From assembly GCA_036639875.1 (NCBI GenBank), contig JAVWHX010000018.1, forward strand, positions 1 to 36,487: a stretch of DNA of 36,487 nucleotides, written 5' to 3'. The notes under the pieces were generated by a model that had not been told where the DNA came from, made no database searches, and saw only the letters and a list, made by a program, of their open reading frames with translations. The translations under genes were made by a program, and so were the position numbers. Of the stretch, positions 24,277 to 31,337 are shown piece by piece (position 1 is the first letter of the stretch; each line of letters begins with the position of its first letter). This stretch comes from JAVWHX01 sp036639875. GTDB lineage: Bacteria > Bacillota_I > Bacilli_A > Erysipelotrichales > Coprobacillaceae.

Positions 24277-24699
24277 ATGAAAAAAGTATTACTTGTATTG
24301 TTGTTATTGTTAACAGGTTGTAGTCGAGAACCACAATATTATTTATATCTTTATTATGCAAAGACATGTCCAGTTTGTCATTCTTTTATAGAAAATGTTA
24401 TTCCTAAGTTAGAAGATAAATATGGTAATGAAATGAAAATTGTGAAATATGATATAGATGAAGAAGCCTCATTAGAAGCATATGCAAAAACATGTAGTTT
24501 ATTAGATAATTATTATGTTGATGATAATTCTGGAAGTGTACCGTTTATTGTTTTGGATGGATACTTTGCAAAGGTTGGATATGATCTTGAAAATGAAGAT
24601 ATGATTGTTCAAGCTATATATGATGCTATTGATGGTAAAGAGTTATCTAATGAATTAACAAATATATATAAATTTAAAGAAGGAAAGACATTTCATTAA
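24277..24699 (+). CDS. Thioredoxin-fold lipoprotein (CPVC), second of a tandem pair
   Basis: Paralogue of the preceding gene, 140 aa. The lipobox is LTGC (Cys15). The active-site motif is CPVC (Cys31-Cys34, in YYAKTCPVCHSF) and the cis-Pro strand is GSVPFIVLDGYF, close to the neighbour's KAPFLSVDGYF. An additional Cys lies in AKTCSLLDNYY. The ATG follows the previous stop directly, with AAGGAG inside the preceding gene. The two share the C-terminal layout (a helix with KEELSYELEAYRF or KELSNELTNIYKF), so they are ancient tandem duplicates with different CxxC dipeptides, and probably different redox potentials. Confidence 0.78.
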   Translation: MKKVLLVLLLLLTGCSREPQYYLYLYYAKTCPVCHSFIENVIPKLEDKYGNEMKIVKYDIDEEASLEAYAKTCSLLDNYYVDDNSGSVPFIVLDGYFAKVGYDLENEDMIVQAIYDAIDGKELSNELTNIYKFKEGKTFH

Positions 24700-24713
24700 G
24701 GAGGAAATTTATT

Positions 24714-25415
24714 ATGTCAACACCACACAATCAAGCCACAAAAGGGGAAATTGCAAAAACTGTATTAATGCCTGGAGATCCACTTCGTGCAAAATTTTTA
24801 GCTGAAACATATTTAGAAAATGTGAAGGAATTTAATTCTGTTAGAAATATGTTAGGATATACGGGAACTTATAAAGGGAAAGAAGTTTCAATTATGGGTT
24901 CTGGAATGGGGATGCCTTCTATTGGTATTTATTCTCATGAATTATTTACTCAATATGGAGTAGAAGCAATTATTCGTATTGGATCTTGTGGTTCATTTCA
25001 AAAAGATGTTCATTTAAGAGATGTTATTATTGCACAAGGAGCATGTACTGATAGTAACTTTGCTCATCAATATGAATTGCCTGGTACATTATCAGCAATC
25101 AGTTCATATGATTTACTTGAAGAAGCAGTTTTAAAATCAAAAGAAAAACAAATTAATTATCATGTAGGGAACGTTTTATCTTCTGATATTTTCTATCATG
25201 CGGATAAGGGAACTGTTGAGAAATGGGCTTCAATAGGATGTTTAGGAGTTGAAATGGAGTCATATGCTTTATTTGCGACTGCGGCTTATTTAAAAAAGAA
25301 AGCATTAACTTTATTAACTGTTTCAGATTCATTGGTTACTGACGAACAAACAACTGCTGAAGAAAGAGAAAAAACTTTTACTGCAATGATGGAAGTTGCT
25401 TTGGATATTGCTTAA
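24714..25415 (+). CDS. deoD: Purine-nucleoside phosphorylase, DeoD type
   Basis: Hexameric-type phosphorylase of 233 aa that splits purine (deoxy)nucleosides to base and sugar-1-phosphate. It starts MSTPHNQATKGEIAKTVLMPGDPLRAKF. The phosphate site GDPLRA and the RIGSCG loop (EAIIRIGSCGSF) are present, and the purine/ribose pocket is LGVEMESYALF with SDSLVTDE. AAGGAGG sits 7 bases before the ATG. It follows the thioredoxin-fold lipoproteins by 14 bases and overlaps the next gene by one base (TAATG). No other nucleoside catabolic gene (deoB, deoC) is seen here. Confidence 0.95.
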   Translation: MSTPHNQATKGEIAKTVLMPGDPLRAKFLAETYLENVKEFNSVRNMLGYTGTYKGKEVSIMGSGMGMPSIGIYSHELFTQYGVEAIIRIGSCGSFQKDVHLRDVIIAQGACTDSNFAHQYELPGTLSAISSYDLLEEAVLKSKEKQINYHVGNVLSSDIFYHADKGTVEKWASIGCLGVEMESYALFATAAYLKKKALTLLTVSDSLVTDEQTTAEEREKTFTAMMEVALDIA

Positions 25416-26032
25416 TGAAGAAAAAAGTTGCATTATTTGATTTTGATAATACTGTAGCAACAGGTGATTCGATTGTTAGATTATTAAAATATGATATCAA
25501 AAAGCATCCATTACACATATTCTATTTTGTGAAAGTTGCTCTTTATTATGGTTTGTATTTATTACATTTATCTTCATTTGAAAAAGCAAAGGCAACACTT
25601 TTATTTCCACTGCTTTCTATGAATGATGATGATCTAAAAGCGTTTTATGAAGAATGTATTGTTCCAACCTATTATTTAAATGTTGTTGAAGAAATGCAAA
25701 TAAAAAAAGACCAAGGTTATTTTATAATATTGTGTACAGCTTCAATTGAAGCTTATATGCAATATCATCAATTACCTGTAGATAAGCTTATTGGAACTCA
25801 AATAAAAAGAGTTGGTAAGAAATGGATACCAGAACTTGTTGATAAAAATTGTAAGAAGCATCAAAAGGTTAGGTATATTGAAAATTATTTAAAATCTTGT
25901 GATATTGAAATAGATTATGAAAACTCATATGGTTATTCAGATTCTAATGATGATATTCCTATGCTTCAACTTGTCAAACATAAAAAAAGAGTTTTATTAA
26001 AAACTGGAAAAATAGTTGATTTTCAAGAATAG
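25415..26032 (+). CDS. HAD-IB family phosphatase (SerB/PGPase-like)
   Basis: HAD-superfamily hydrolase of subfamily IB, 205 aa. Motif I is FDFDNTVATGDS, with the second Asp of DxD followed by Asn; motif II is ILCTASIEAY; the late acidic motif is YGYSDSNDDIPML. Proteins of this kind act on phosphoserine, phosphatidylglycerol-phosphate or similar substrates; which one cannot be told. The ATG overlaps the deoD stop by one base. It is the last gene before a strong terminator. Confidence 0.85.
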   Translation: MKKKVALFDFDNTVATGDSIVRLLKYDIKKHPLHIFYFVKVALYYGLYLLHLSSFEKAKATLLFPLLSMNDDDLKAFYEECIVPTYYLNVVEEMQIKKDQGYFIILCTASIEAYMQYHQLPVDKLIGTQIKRVGKKWIPELVDKNCKKHQKVRYIENYLKSCDIEIDYENSYGYSDSNDDIPMLQLVKHKKRVLLKTGKIVDFQE

Positions 26033-26057
26033 ATAAAAATAATCTATTCTTTTTTTA
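26025..26057 (+). terminator. Intrinsic terminator of the deoD operon
   Basis: Arms aagaatagat (26025-26034) and atctattctt (26042-26051), then T6. It contains the last stop codon. Confidence 0.9.
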
Positions 26058-26063
26058 AGAATT

Positions 26064-26077
26064 TGAAAGCGTTACTT
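26064..26077 (+). promoter_or_regulatory. Candidate cre (CcpA) site upstream of the aquaporin gene
   Basis: TGAAAGCGTTACTT agrees with the cre consensus TGWAARCGYTWWCW at 12 of 14 positions, including the CG core. It lies about 240 bases before the aquaporin start and just after the deoD terminator, so its target is uncertain. Confidence 0.35.
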
Positions 26078-26286
26078 AAAAAGTTTAAGATATAACTTTT
26101 TATTATGTGATATGTATATGTTAAACTGTGGAACCATCACAATAAAGAAACTGCAGTATATAAAATTAGATAAAAGATATATTTAAGTATTCTTTAGAAA
26201 AATTGAAAATCATTCTTTTTCTTATGACAACCTTGTACGTAATAATACAACTTTTTTAAAATAGTCTTTCTATTTGTTTTGGCTAG

Positions 26287-26295
26287 TGATAAAAT
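26287..26295 (+). promoter_or_regulatory. Extended -10 element of the aquaporin gene
   Basis: TGA followed by TAAAAT (26290-26295), with TTTCTA (26267-26272) as a weak -35 at 17 bases. The Shine-Dalgarno AGGAGGG follows shortly before the ATG, giving a short leader. Confidence 0.5.
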
Positions 26296-26316
26296 GAAAA
26301 TAGGAGGGATATTATT

Positions 26317-27015
26317 ATGAAGTTAGTTAAAAAGATGGTCGCGGAATTTATTGGTACAGCAGTTCTTGTTATTTTTGGATGTGGGAGTGCAGTTGCTGCT
26401 AATACATTGTTAGGGAATGTTGTAGGAGTGCCTTTGGCATTTAGTACTTTATTGATTTCAATTGCATTTGGATTGGTAATTGTAGCAATGGCATATTCAA
26501 TTGGGAATATTTCTGGGTGTCATATTAATCCTGCTGTGTCAATTGCAATGTTAGTTTCAAAGAAGATGGAAGTACAAGAATTTTTCGGATATATTTTTGC
26601 TCAATTTGTTGGAGCAATATCTGGAGCTGGTGTCCTTTGCTTTATTTTTGGTAGTAATGGATCACTTGGTACAAATGGTTTTGGTACAGCAAGTGCGTTG
26701 TCAGCTTCTATGCCTGTTGCATTTGTGGTAGAAGTTATTTTGACTTTTGTTTTCGTTATAGCAATATTAGGTGTTACATCAAAAATTGAGAATTCTTCTG
26801 TTGCCGGTGTGGTGATAGGTCTGACATTGGTATTGGTACATATTTTAGGAATACCTTTTACAGGGACATCAGTAAATCCTGCAAGAAGTTTTGGACCTGC
26901 ATTGTTAGCAGGAGGGCTTGCGTTAGAACAAGTATGGTTATTTATTTTAGCGCCATTAATTGGTGGTGTGGTAGCTGCACTTGTTTATAGATTTTTATCA
27001 TCAGAAGAAAAATAA
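26317..27015 (+). CDS. Aquaporin, AqpZ-like (MIP family)
   Basis: Membrane channel of 232 aa with six predicted spans and two NPA boxes: GCHINPAVSIA (first half) and TSVNPARSFGPAL (second half). The residue after NPAR is Ser, not the Asp usual in GlpF glycerol facilitators. The fifth helix carries VHILGIPFTGTSVNP, with the His typical of the AqpZ selectivity filter, so a water channel is more likely than a glycerol facilitator. It is monocistronic with AGGAGGG upstream and a hairpin downstream. The preceding 250 bases hold no gene. Confidence 0.9.
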   Translation: MKLVKKMVAEFIGTAVLVIFGCGSAVAANTLLGNVVGVPLAFSTLLISIAFGLVIVAMAYSIGNISGCHINPAVSIAMLVSKKMEVQEFFGYIFAQFVGAISGAGVLCFIFGSNGSLGTNGFGTASALSASMPVAFVVEVILTFVFVIAILGVTSKIENSSVAGVVIGLTLVLVHILGIPFTGTSVNPARSFGPALLAGGLALEQVWLFILAPLIGGVVAALVYRFLSSEEK

Positions 27016-27028
27016 CTATTATTAATGG

Positions 27029-27060
27029 AAATGACTCTATTGTAGGATAGAGTCATTTAT
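27029..27060 (+). terminator. Intrinsic terminator of the aquaporin gene
   Basis: 12-base arms aaatgactctat (27029-27040) and atagagtcattt (27047-27058), followed by an AT-rich but weak U tract. Confidence 0.75.
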
Positions 27061-27194
27061 TCATATGGTGGATATGTCATGCTTATAGGGTATAGGTCAA
27101 AACATGAGTGGTTACAACCAAAAATAGTGAATCATAATCTGTTGATATTTTACTCTTGATGAAAGAAATAATGCTTTCGTTTAGACATAAAATA

Positions 27195-27220
27195 AAAAAG
27201 GTTGCTATTGCAAACTTTTT
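27195..27220 (-). terminator. Terminator of the DUF378 gene
   Basis: Arms aaaaaggttgc and gcaaacttttt (27195-27205, 27210-27220) pair with one mismatch around tatt; T-rich on the minus-strand side. Confidence 0.7.
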
Positions 27221-27416
27221 ATTTTGTGTCTAAATCAGTGAACAATAACATGATGTTAATGATTCCTGCTACACCAACGAGCATATAAATAATAGCACTT
27301 AACATTGATGTGCCAAATAACCCTTCAACGAGATTATAATTGAATAATCCAATTAAACCCCAGTTAATAGCACCAATAATTGTTAATACTAAAGCAATTT
27401 TTTGTATAACGTTCAT
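27219..27416 (-). CDS. DUF378 (YuzA-like) small membrane protein
   Basis: Small membrane protein, 65 aa, with two hydrophobic segments (about 5-25 and 38-58). The pattern VLTIIGAINWGLIGLFNYNLVEGLFG is the core of the DUF378 family, of unknown function. The ATG at 27416 has AGGAGG on the minus strand; ten more residues upstream would cover that site and are rejected. It is divergent from the LolA/GerS-like gene. Confidence 0.85.
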   Translation of the reverse strand: MNVIQKIALVLTIIGAINWGLIGLFNYNLVEGLFGTSMLSAIIYMLVGVAGIINIMLLFTDLDTK

Positions 27417-27509
27417 ATTCACTCCTCCTAATGATAGTATAACCAAACATTTTTTATTTATTCATAAAATATGACATAACTCATAAAATGATGTGAGGAG
27501 GTTTAATGA

Positions 27510-28493
27510 ATGAATAAAAAATATATAGCAGTTGGAATTGGGGTTGCTGTATTAATTGGTGGATTTTGTTTTTTTAAGTTGAGATCATCATCGATAGGAC
27601 AGTTGGAAAAGAAAGCTAAAGATTATAAGAGTTATGAACTTGTTTGTAATATGGAAATGCTAGAAAATGATGAACTAAAATCTTACCAAGTGACTTCAAC
27701 ATATGCATCTATTGATAGTAAAGATTATTATAAAGTAGAACTCTATGATAAATCTTTAAATCAAGCTCAAGTTATTGTGAGAAATCAAGATGGTGTATTT
27801 GTATTAACACCATCATTAAATCAAGTTTTTCAATTTAAAAGTGAATGGCCAAACAATTCACCAAAACCATACATCTATCAATCATTATTATCTTTTTTAG
27901 ATGAAAATAAACCTGAGAAGGTGAAAGATGGATATATTATTAATGGGAAAATGGCATATCAAAATGATGAGCGTGTTCAATCTCAAGAAGTAAAATTTGA
28001 TAAAGATTTAAAACCATTATATGTGAATGTTTATGATAAAGATGGAAGAGAGGTTATTAAATTAACAACAACTTCATTTAAATCAAATCAAGATATTAAA
28101 AAAGAAGCTTTTGTTCAAGAACAAATTATGAAAGATAGTAAAACTGAATATAAAACGGCAGCATCTTTACCACTATATCCAGTTGCTTTAATGGGCTCGA
28201 CATTAGAACATGAAAAAACTTCTAAAATTGATGATACAACAAATCATATCTTAAAGTTTACTGGGGATAAAACATTTACAATTGTAGAAAGTGCAATATC
28301 TTCTAAAGATAATATGCAAGTAGATGTTATTAATAGTGAAATGATTGATTTAATTGATGGATTTGCTTACTTAGAAGATAATCAAATGACATATGTATCT
28401 TCTGGGGTTGTTTGTTCACTCTATTCTAATGATTTAACTAAAGAAGAGATGATTGCTGTTTTGTCTAGTATGCAAGCAACAAACGTAAAATAG
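27510..28493 (+). CDS. LolA/GerS-like outer-leaflet protein (YdcC family)
   Basis: Extracytoplasmic protein of 327 aa with an N-terminal membrane anchor (residues 5-24, AVGIGVAVLIGGFCFF) and a beta-rich domain of the LolA/YdcC/GerS kind (VFVLTPSLNQVFQFKSEWP; SLLSFLDENKPEKV; GKMAYQNDERVQSQEVKFDK). In B. subtilis ydcC and in C. difficile gerS also lie just before an alanine racemase gene, as here. GerS is a lipoprotein needed for germination-related cortex processing; this copy has a Cys at position 20, but its context (GGFC) is a poor lipobox, so it is probably a simple membrane anchor. AGGAGG sits 8 bases before the ATG. Confidence 0.75.
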   Translation: MNKKYIAVGIGVAVLIGGFCFFKLRSSSIGQLEKKAKDYKSYELVCNMEMLENDELKSYQVTSTYASIDSKDYYKVELYDKSLNQAQVIVRNQDGVFVLTPSLNQVFQFKSEWPNNSPKPYIYQSLLSFLDENKPEKVKDGYIINGKMAYQNDERVQSQEVKFDKDLKPLYVNVYDKDGREVIKLTTTSFKSNQDIKKEAFVQEQIMKDSKTEYKTAASLPLYPVALMGSTLEHEKTSKIDDTTNHILKFTGDKTFTIVESAISSKDNMQVDVINSEMIDLIDGFAYLEDNQMTYVSSGVVCSLYSNDLTKEEMIAVLSSMQATNVK

Positions 28494-28515
28494 GGAATAA
28501 AATTCCCTGTTTTTT
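28492..28515 (+). terminator. Terminator between the LolA-like gene and alr
   Basis: Arms agggaa (28492-28497) and ttccct (28504-28509), then g and a T run. It overlaps the stop codon and separates the gene from the alr promoter. Confidence 0.8.
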
Positions 28516-28516
28516 C

Positions 28517-28545
28517 TTGAAAAATAGAATATGATAGACTATACT
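28517..28545 (+). promoter_or_regulatory. alr promoter
   Basis: TTGAAA (28517-28522), 17-base spacer, TATACT (28540-28545). It lies right after the terminator. The predicted transcript start (about 28552) falls after the ATG at 28531, so that ATG cannot be the start of this transcript's protein. Confidence 0.65.
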
Positions 28546-28572
28546 AGTTATATTGAAAAGGGGCTGAATATA

Positions 28573-29649
28573 TTGGCACATTATCGAGATACGTATGCAT
28601 TGATTCGTTTAGATTATTTACAAGAAAATGTAAAGACAATGTATAATAAAGTAAAGAAACCTATGATGGCTATTATCAAAGCAAATGCTTATGGTCATGG
28701 TTATCAGCAAGTTGCATCATTATTAAAAGACAATCAAACAATCAGTATGTTTGGTGTTGCAACATTAAAAGAAGCAATTGATTTAAGAAAAATGAATATC
28801 AAACAAGATATCTTGGTTTTAGGAGCTATTCCTTTAGAAGATTTACATCTTGCAATTGAATATGATATATCATTAACACTTTTCTCATTAGATTATGTTA
28901 AAGAAATATATGAGGTTTATCACCAAGATAAACCATTAAAAGCACATATTAAAATTGATACAGGCATGAATAGATTAGGGATAAAGAATAAAGAAGATTT
29001 TGAAACTTTGTTAAACTTATATCCTCAAAGTATTTTACAAGTTGATGGTGTTTTTACACATTTTGCAGCTGCTGATGACGAAACAGAAGATCAAGCATAT
29101 GATTTACAAACACAAAAGTTTTATGAGATTATTGATGGACATTCTTTTGAATATGTTCATTGTCAAAATTCAGCTGCTATGATGTATCATAGCGATGAAA
29201 AATCAAACTTATGTAGAATTGGGATTGCAATGTATGGGATTGATCCAGCAGGTAATGAATCCTCATTTCTTAAACAAGTCATGTCTTTATATACAAAAGT
29301 TGTGATGGTTAAAAAAGTAAGTAAAGGTGAACGTATTGGTTATGGATTTACATATACTGCTAAAGAAGATGAGTTTATAGCAACTTTACCAATTGGTTAT
29401 GCTGATGGATTTATAAGAGCAAATCAAGGTAGAGAAGTGTATCTTAATGGAAAGTATTATCCAATTGTAGGAAGAGTTTGTATGGACCAAATGATGATTA
29501 AAGTTGATGAATCTGTAAAAGTGCATGATAAGGTTGAAATATTTGGTGAACATATTTCTTTATCAAGAATGGCAAAAGAACTTCAAACTATTCCTTATGA
29601 AATTATTTGTTTATTAAGTGAAAGAGTAGAAAAAGTTTATCAAGACTAA
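28573..29649 (+). CDS. alr: Alanine racemase
   Basis: PLP enzyme, 358 aa from the TTG chosen, converting L- to D-alanine for peptidoglycan. The PLP lysine is in AIIKANAYGHG (Lys36), the ALR signature continues through RIGIAMYGIDP, and the catalytic tyrosine is in ERIGYGFTY. The longest frame starts with ATG at 28531, but that codon sits between the -35 and -10 of a good promoter and has no Shine-Dalgarno. The TTG at 28573 follows AAAGGGG by nine bases and gives MAHYRDTYALIRLDYL, the typical Alr N-terminus. Its upstream neighbour is the LolA/GerS-like gene, a conserved pairing. Confidence 0.9.
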   Translation: MAHYRDTYALIRLDYLQENVKTMYNKVKKPMMAIIKANAYGHGYQQVASLLKDNQTISMFGVATLKEAIDLRKMNIKQDILVLGAIPLEDLHLAIEYDISLTLFSLDYVKEIYEVYHQDKPLKAHIKIDTGMNRLGIKNKEDFETLLNLYPQSILQVDGVFTHFAAADDETEDQAYDLQTQKFYEIIDGHSFEYVHCQNSAAMMYHSDEKSNLCRIGIAMYGIDPAGNESSFLKQVMSLYTKVVMVKKVSKGERIGYGFTYTAKEDEFIATLPIGYADGFIRANQGREVYLNGKYYPIVGRVCMDQMMIKVDESVKVHDKVEIFGEHISLSRMAKELQTIPYEIICLLSERVEKVYQD

Positions 29650-29650
29650 A

Positions 29651-29677
29651 AAAACGCTGAACTCAGCGTTTTATTTT
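29651..29677. terminator. Bidirectional terminator (alr / thioredoxin-fold gene)
   Basis: Arms aaaacgctga (29651-29660) and tcagcgtttt (29663-29672), A-rich before and T-rich after; it overlaps the stop of the minus-strand gene. Confidence 0.88.
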
Positions 29678-30099
29678 TTATTCTCTTTGATGAAATCATA
29701 TAATGAATAATATTGTAAGATTTCATCTTTCTTAGCTTGTAATTGACCATCTTTGATAATTAAAGTTGCAGGATATGCAACACTTGTATTAAATGTTTTT
29801 TCAACATAATCACTGATTTTATTAATACCATTTGTATCTAAATAATAAATATCAGTATCTCTATTATCAGTTGTATACTTTTGCATAATCTCTTGATAAC
29901 CCATCATTGTAGTGTTCGTAGAATCCCCTAATACAACAACAAAACTTTCTTTATCAGTAACCATTTGTGTTAATTCTTTTTCAGTAACAGTTTTATAATC
30001 TTTAAATGTTATTTGGCGATATACAAATAATCCTAAGAATACCACAATAACCAAACCAAACACACTTATTTCTTTAGCAAATTTCTTTATAAATTCCAT
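29671..30099 (-). CDS. Membrane-anchored thioredoxin-fold protein without cysteines
   Basis: Protein of 142 aa with one N-terminal span (about 11-28) and an outer domain of thioredoxin-like pattern: a strand SFVVVLGDSTNTT, where CxxC would follow the strand, a helix MMGYQEIMQKY, the strand DIYYLDTNG, and the cis-Pro strand VAYPATLIIKDGQ. No cysteine is present anywhere, so it cannot act as a thiol-disulfide enzyme. It may be a chaperone-like or binding module. AGGAGG precedes the ATG. The family assignment is by pattern only. Confidence 0.65.
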   Translation of the reverse strand: MEFIKKFAKEISVFGLVIVVFLGLFVYRQITFKDYKTVTEKELTQMVTDKESFVVVLGDSTNTTMMGYQEIMQKYTTDNRDTDIYYLDTNGINKISDYVEKTFNTSVAYPATLIIKDGQLQAKKDEILQYYSLYDFIKENKK

Positions 30100-30123
30100 G
30101 TTTTAAAGCCTCCTAATGTTCAT

Positions 30124-30152
30124 ATTTTATCAAATTTAGATAGAGAAAACAA
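30124..30152 (-). promoter_or_regulatory. Promoter of the cysteine-free thioredoxin-fold gene
   Basis: Minus strand: TTGTTT (plus 30147-30152), 17-base spacer, TAAAAT (plus 30124-30129), preceded by TGA as an extended -10. Confidence 0.65.
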
Positions 30153-30212
30153 TAACATTTTCATGTGAAATCATATTTACGCAAAATATTATTTTCAAAA
30201 TGTGATAATGAA

Positions 30213-30240
30213 TTGATTTTATAGAAATCTCATATAAAAT
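30213..30240 (+). promoter_or_regulatory. Candidate promoter of the ROK kinase gene
   Basis: TTGATT (30213-30218), 16-base spacer, TAAAAT (30235-30240), 29 bases before the ATG. Confidence 0.5.
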
Positions 30241-30268
30241 ATAGAGATAAGATAATAAGGAGAAAAAC

Positions 30269-31165
30269 ATGAAAACATACTTAACTTTAGATGTGGGTGG
30301 AAGTGCAATTAAATATGCACTTATTCAAGAAGATTTAGAAATACTTGAAAAGAACAGTGTTCCTACACCACTAGATTCATTAGAAACATTTGTTGAAACG
30401 ATTGGGAAATTATATGATCAATATAAAGATTGTATAGAAGGTATTGCAATAAGTATGCCAGGAGTTATTGACCCAGATAAAGGTTTTGCTTATACTGGAG
30501 GAGCTTTAAAATATATTGTTGATTTGCAATTGGTTGATATCTTAAAACAAAGATGTCCAACAAACATATCAATTGGTAATGATGCAAAATGTGCTGCTAA
30601 TGCAGAAGTTGGATTTGGAGTCTTAAAAGATGTAGATGATGCTGTGCTAATCATTTTAGGTACTGGTATTGGTGGATGCCTAGTTAAAGATAGAAAGGTA
30701 CATACAGGTAAACATTTCTCTGCAGGTGAATTTTCTTTTATGTATACAAATGCAGATCAACATAATGATCATCGTCAAGTATGGTCAATAAGAAATGGAA
30801 TCAGTGGTTTGCTTAAAAGAGTTCAAGATGAACTCAAGACTGAAGAAAAATTTGATGGTAAGCAAATCTTTGAAATGGCGAATCAAGGAAATGAAGATGT
30901 TTTAAGAGCATTAGATTTATTTACTAAGGATTTGGCAGTTCAAATATATAATATTCAATCTATCTTTGATCCTGAAAAAGTAGCTATTGGGGGAGGAATT
31001 AGTGCCCAACCAATTCTGTTTGAATGTTTAGAAAAGAATTTAGAAAAGATTGTCAATCAATTTGATTTTCCAATTAAACATCCTTTTGTTGTTCCATGTC
31101 ATTATCGAAATGATGCAAATTTAATTGGAGCATTGTATCAACATATTCAAACTGATTTTTCTTAA
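30269..31165 (+). CDS. ROK-family sugar kinase
   Basis: Cytosolic kinase of 298 aa. The N-terminal phosphate loop is LDVGGSAIKYALI, followed by AISMPGVIDPDKGFAYTGG, the substrate Asp region IGNDAKCAANAEVGFG and ILGTGIGGCLV. The ROK zinc motif CxCGxxGCxE is missing: after the HFSAGEFSF segment the sequence goes to HNDHRQVWSIRNG. Zinc-free members include beta-glucoside and other hexose kinases, so glucokinase is not certain. AAGGAG precedes the ATG. It is monocistronic with a terminator; no sugar transport genes are adjacent. Confidence 0.85.
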   Translation: MKTYLTLDVGGSAIKYALIQEDLEILEKNSVPTPLDSLETFVETIGKLYDQYKDCIEGIAISMPGVIDPDKGFAYTGGALKYIVDLQLVDILKQRCPTNISIGNDAKCAANAEVGFGVLKDVDDAVLIILGTGIGGCLVKDRKVHTGKHFSAGEFSFMYTNADQHNDHRQVWSIRNGISGLLKRVQDELKTEEKFDGKQIFEMANQGNEDVLRALDLFTKDLAVQIYNIQSIFDPEKVAIGGGISAQPILFECLEKNLEKIVNQFDFPIKHPFVVPCHYRNDANLIGALYQHIQTDFS

Positions 31166-31191
31166 CATAGACATTAAGTCTATGTTTTTTG
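31164..31191 (+). terminator. Intrinsic terminator of the ROK kinase gene
   Basis: Arms aacatagac (31164-31172) and gtctatgtt (31178-31186) around attaa, then T-rich sequence. It starts at the stop codon. Confidence 0.88.
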
Positions 31192-31281
31192 TTTGTTAGG
31201 AAAAAGTCGTATTTCAATAAGTTTGTGTTAAGATATAGGGATATATCGTTAATTTTATTAACCTTCTGTAAACCATCTTGT

Positions 31282-31309
31282 TTGATAGTTTTTGAGATGC
31301 TAGTATATG
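31282..31309 (+). promoter_or_regulatory. Candidate promoter of the metallophosphatase gene
   Basis: TTGATA (31282-31287), 16-base spacer, TATATG (31304-31309), 29 bases before the ATG. Confidence 0.45.
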
Positions 31310-31337
31310 AGCGTCAACAGACAGAGGAGAAAAAGGG

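Noticed and set aside
26317..27015. Glycerol facilitator GlpF
   Set aside because: The second NPA box is followed by R-S, not R-D, and the fifth helix has the AqpZ-type His; the water-channel reading is better supported.
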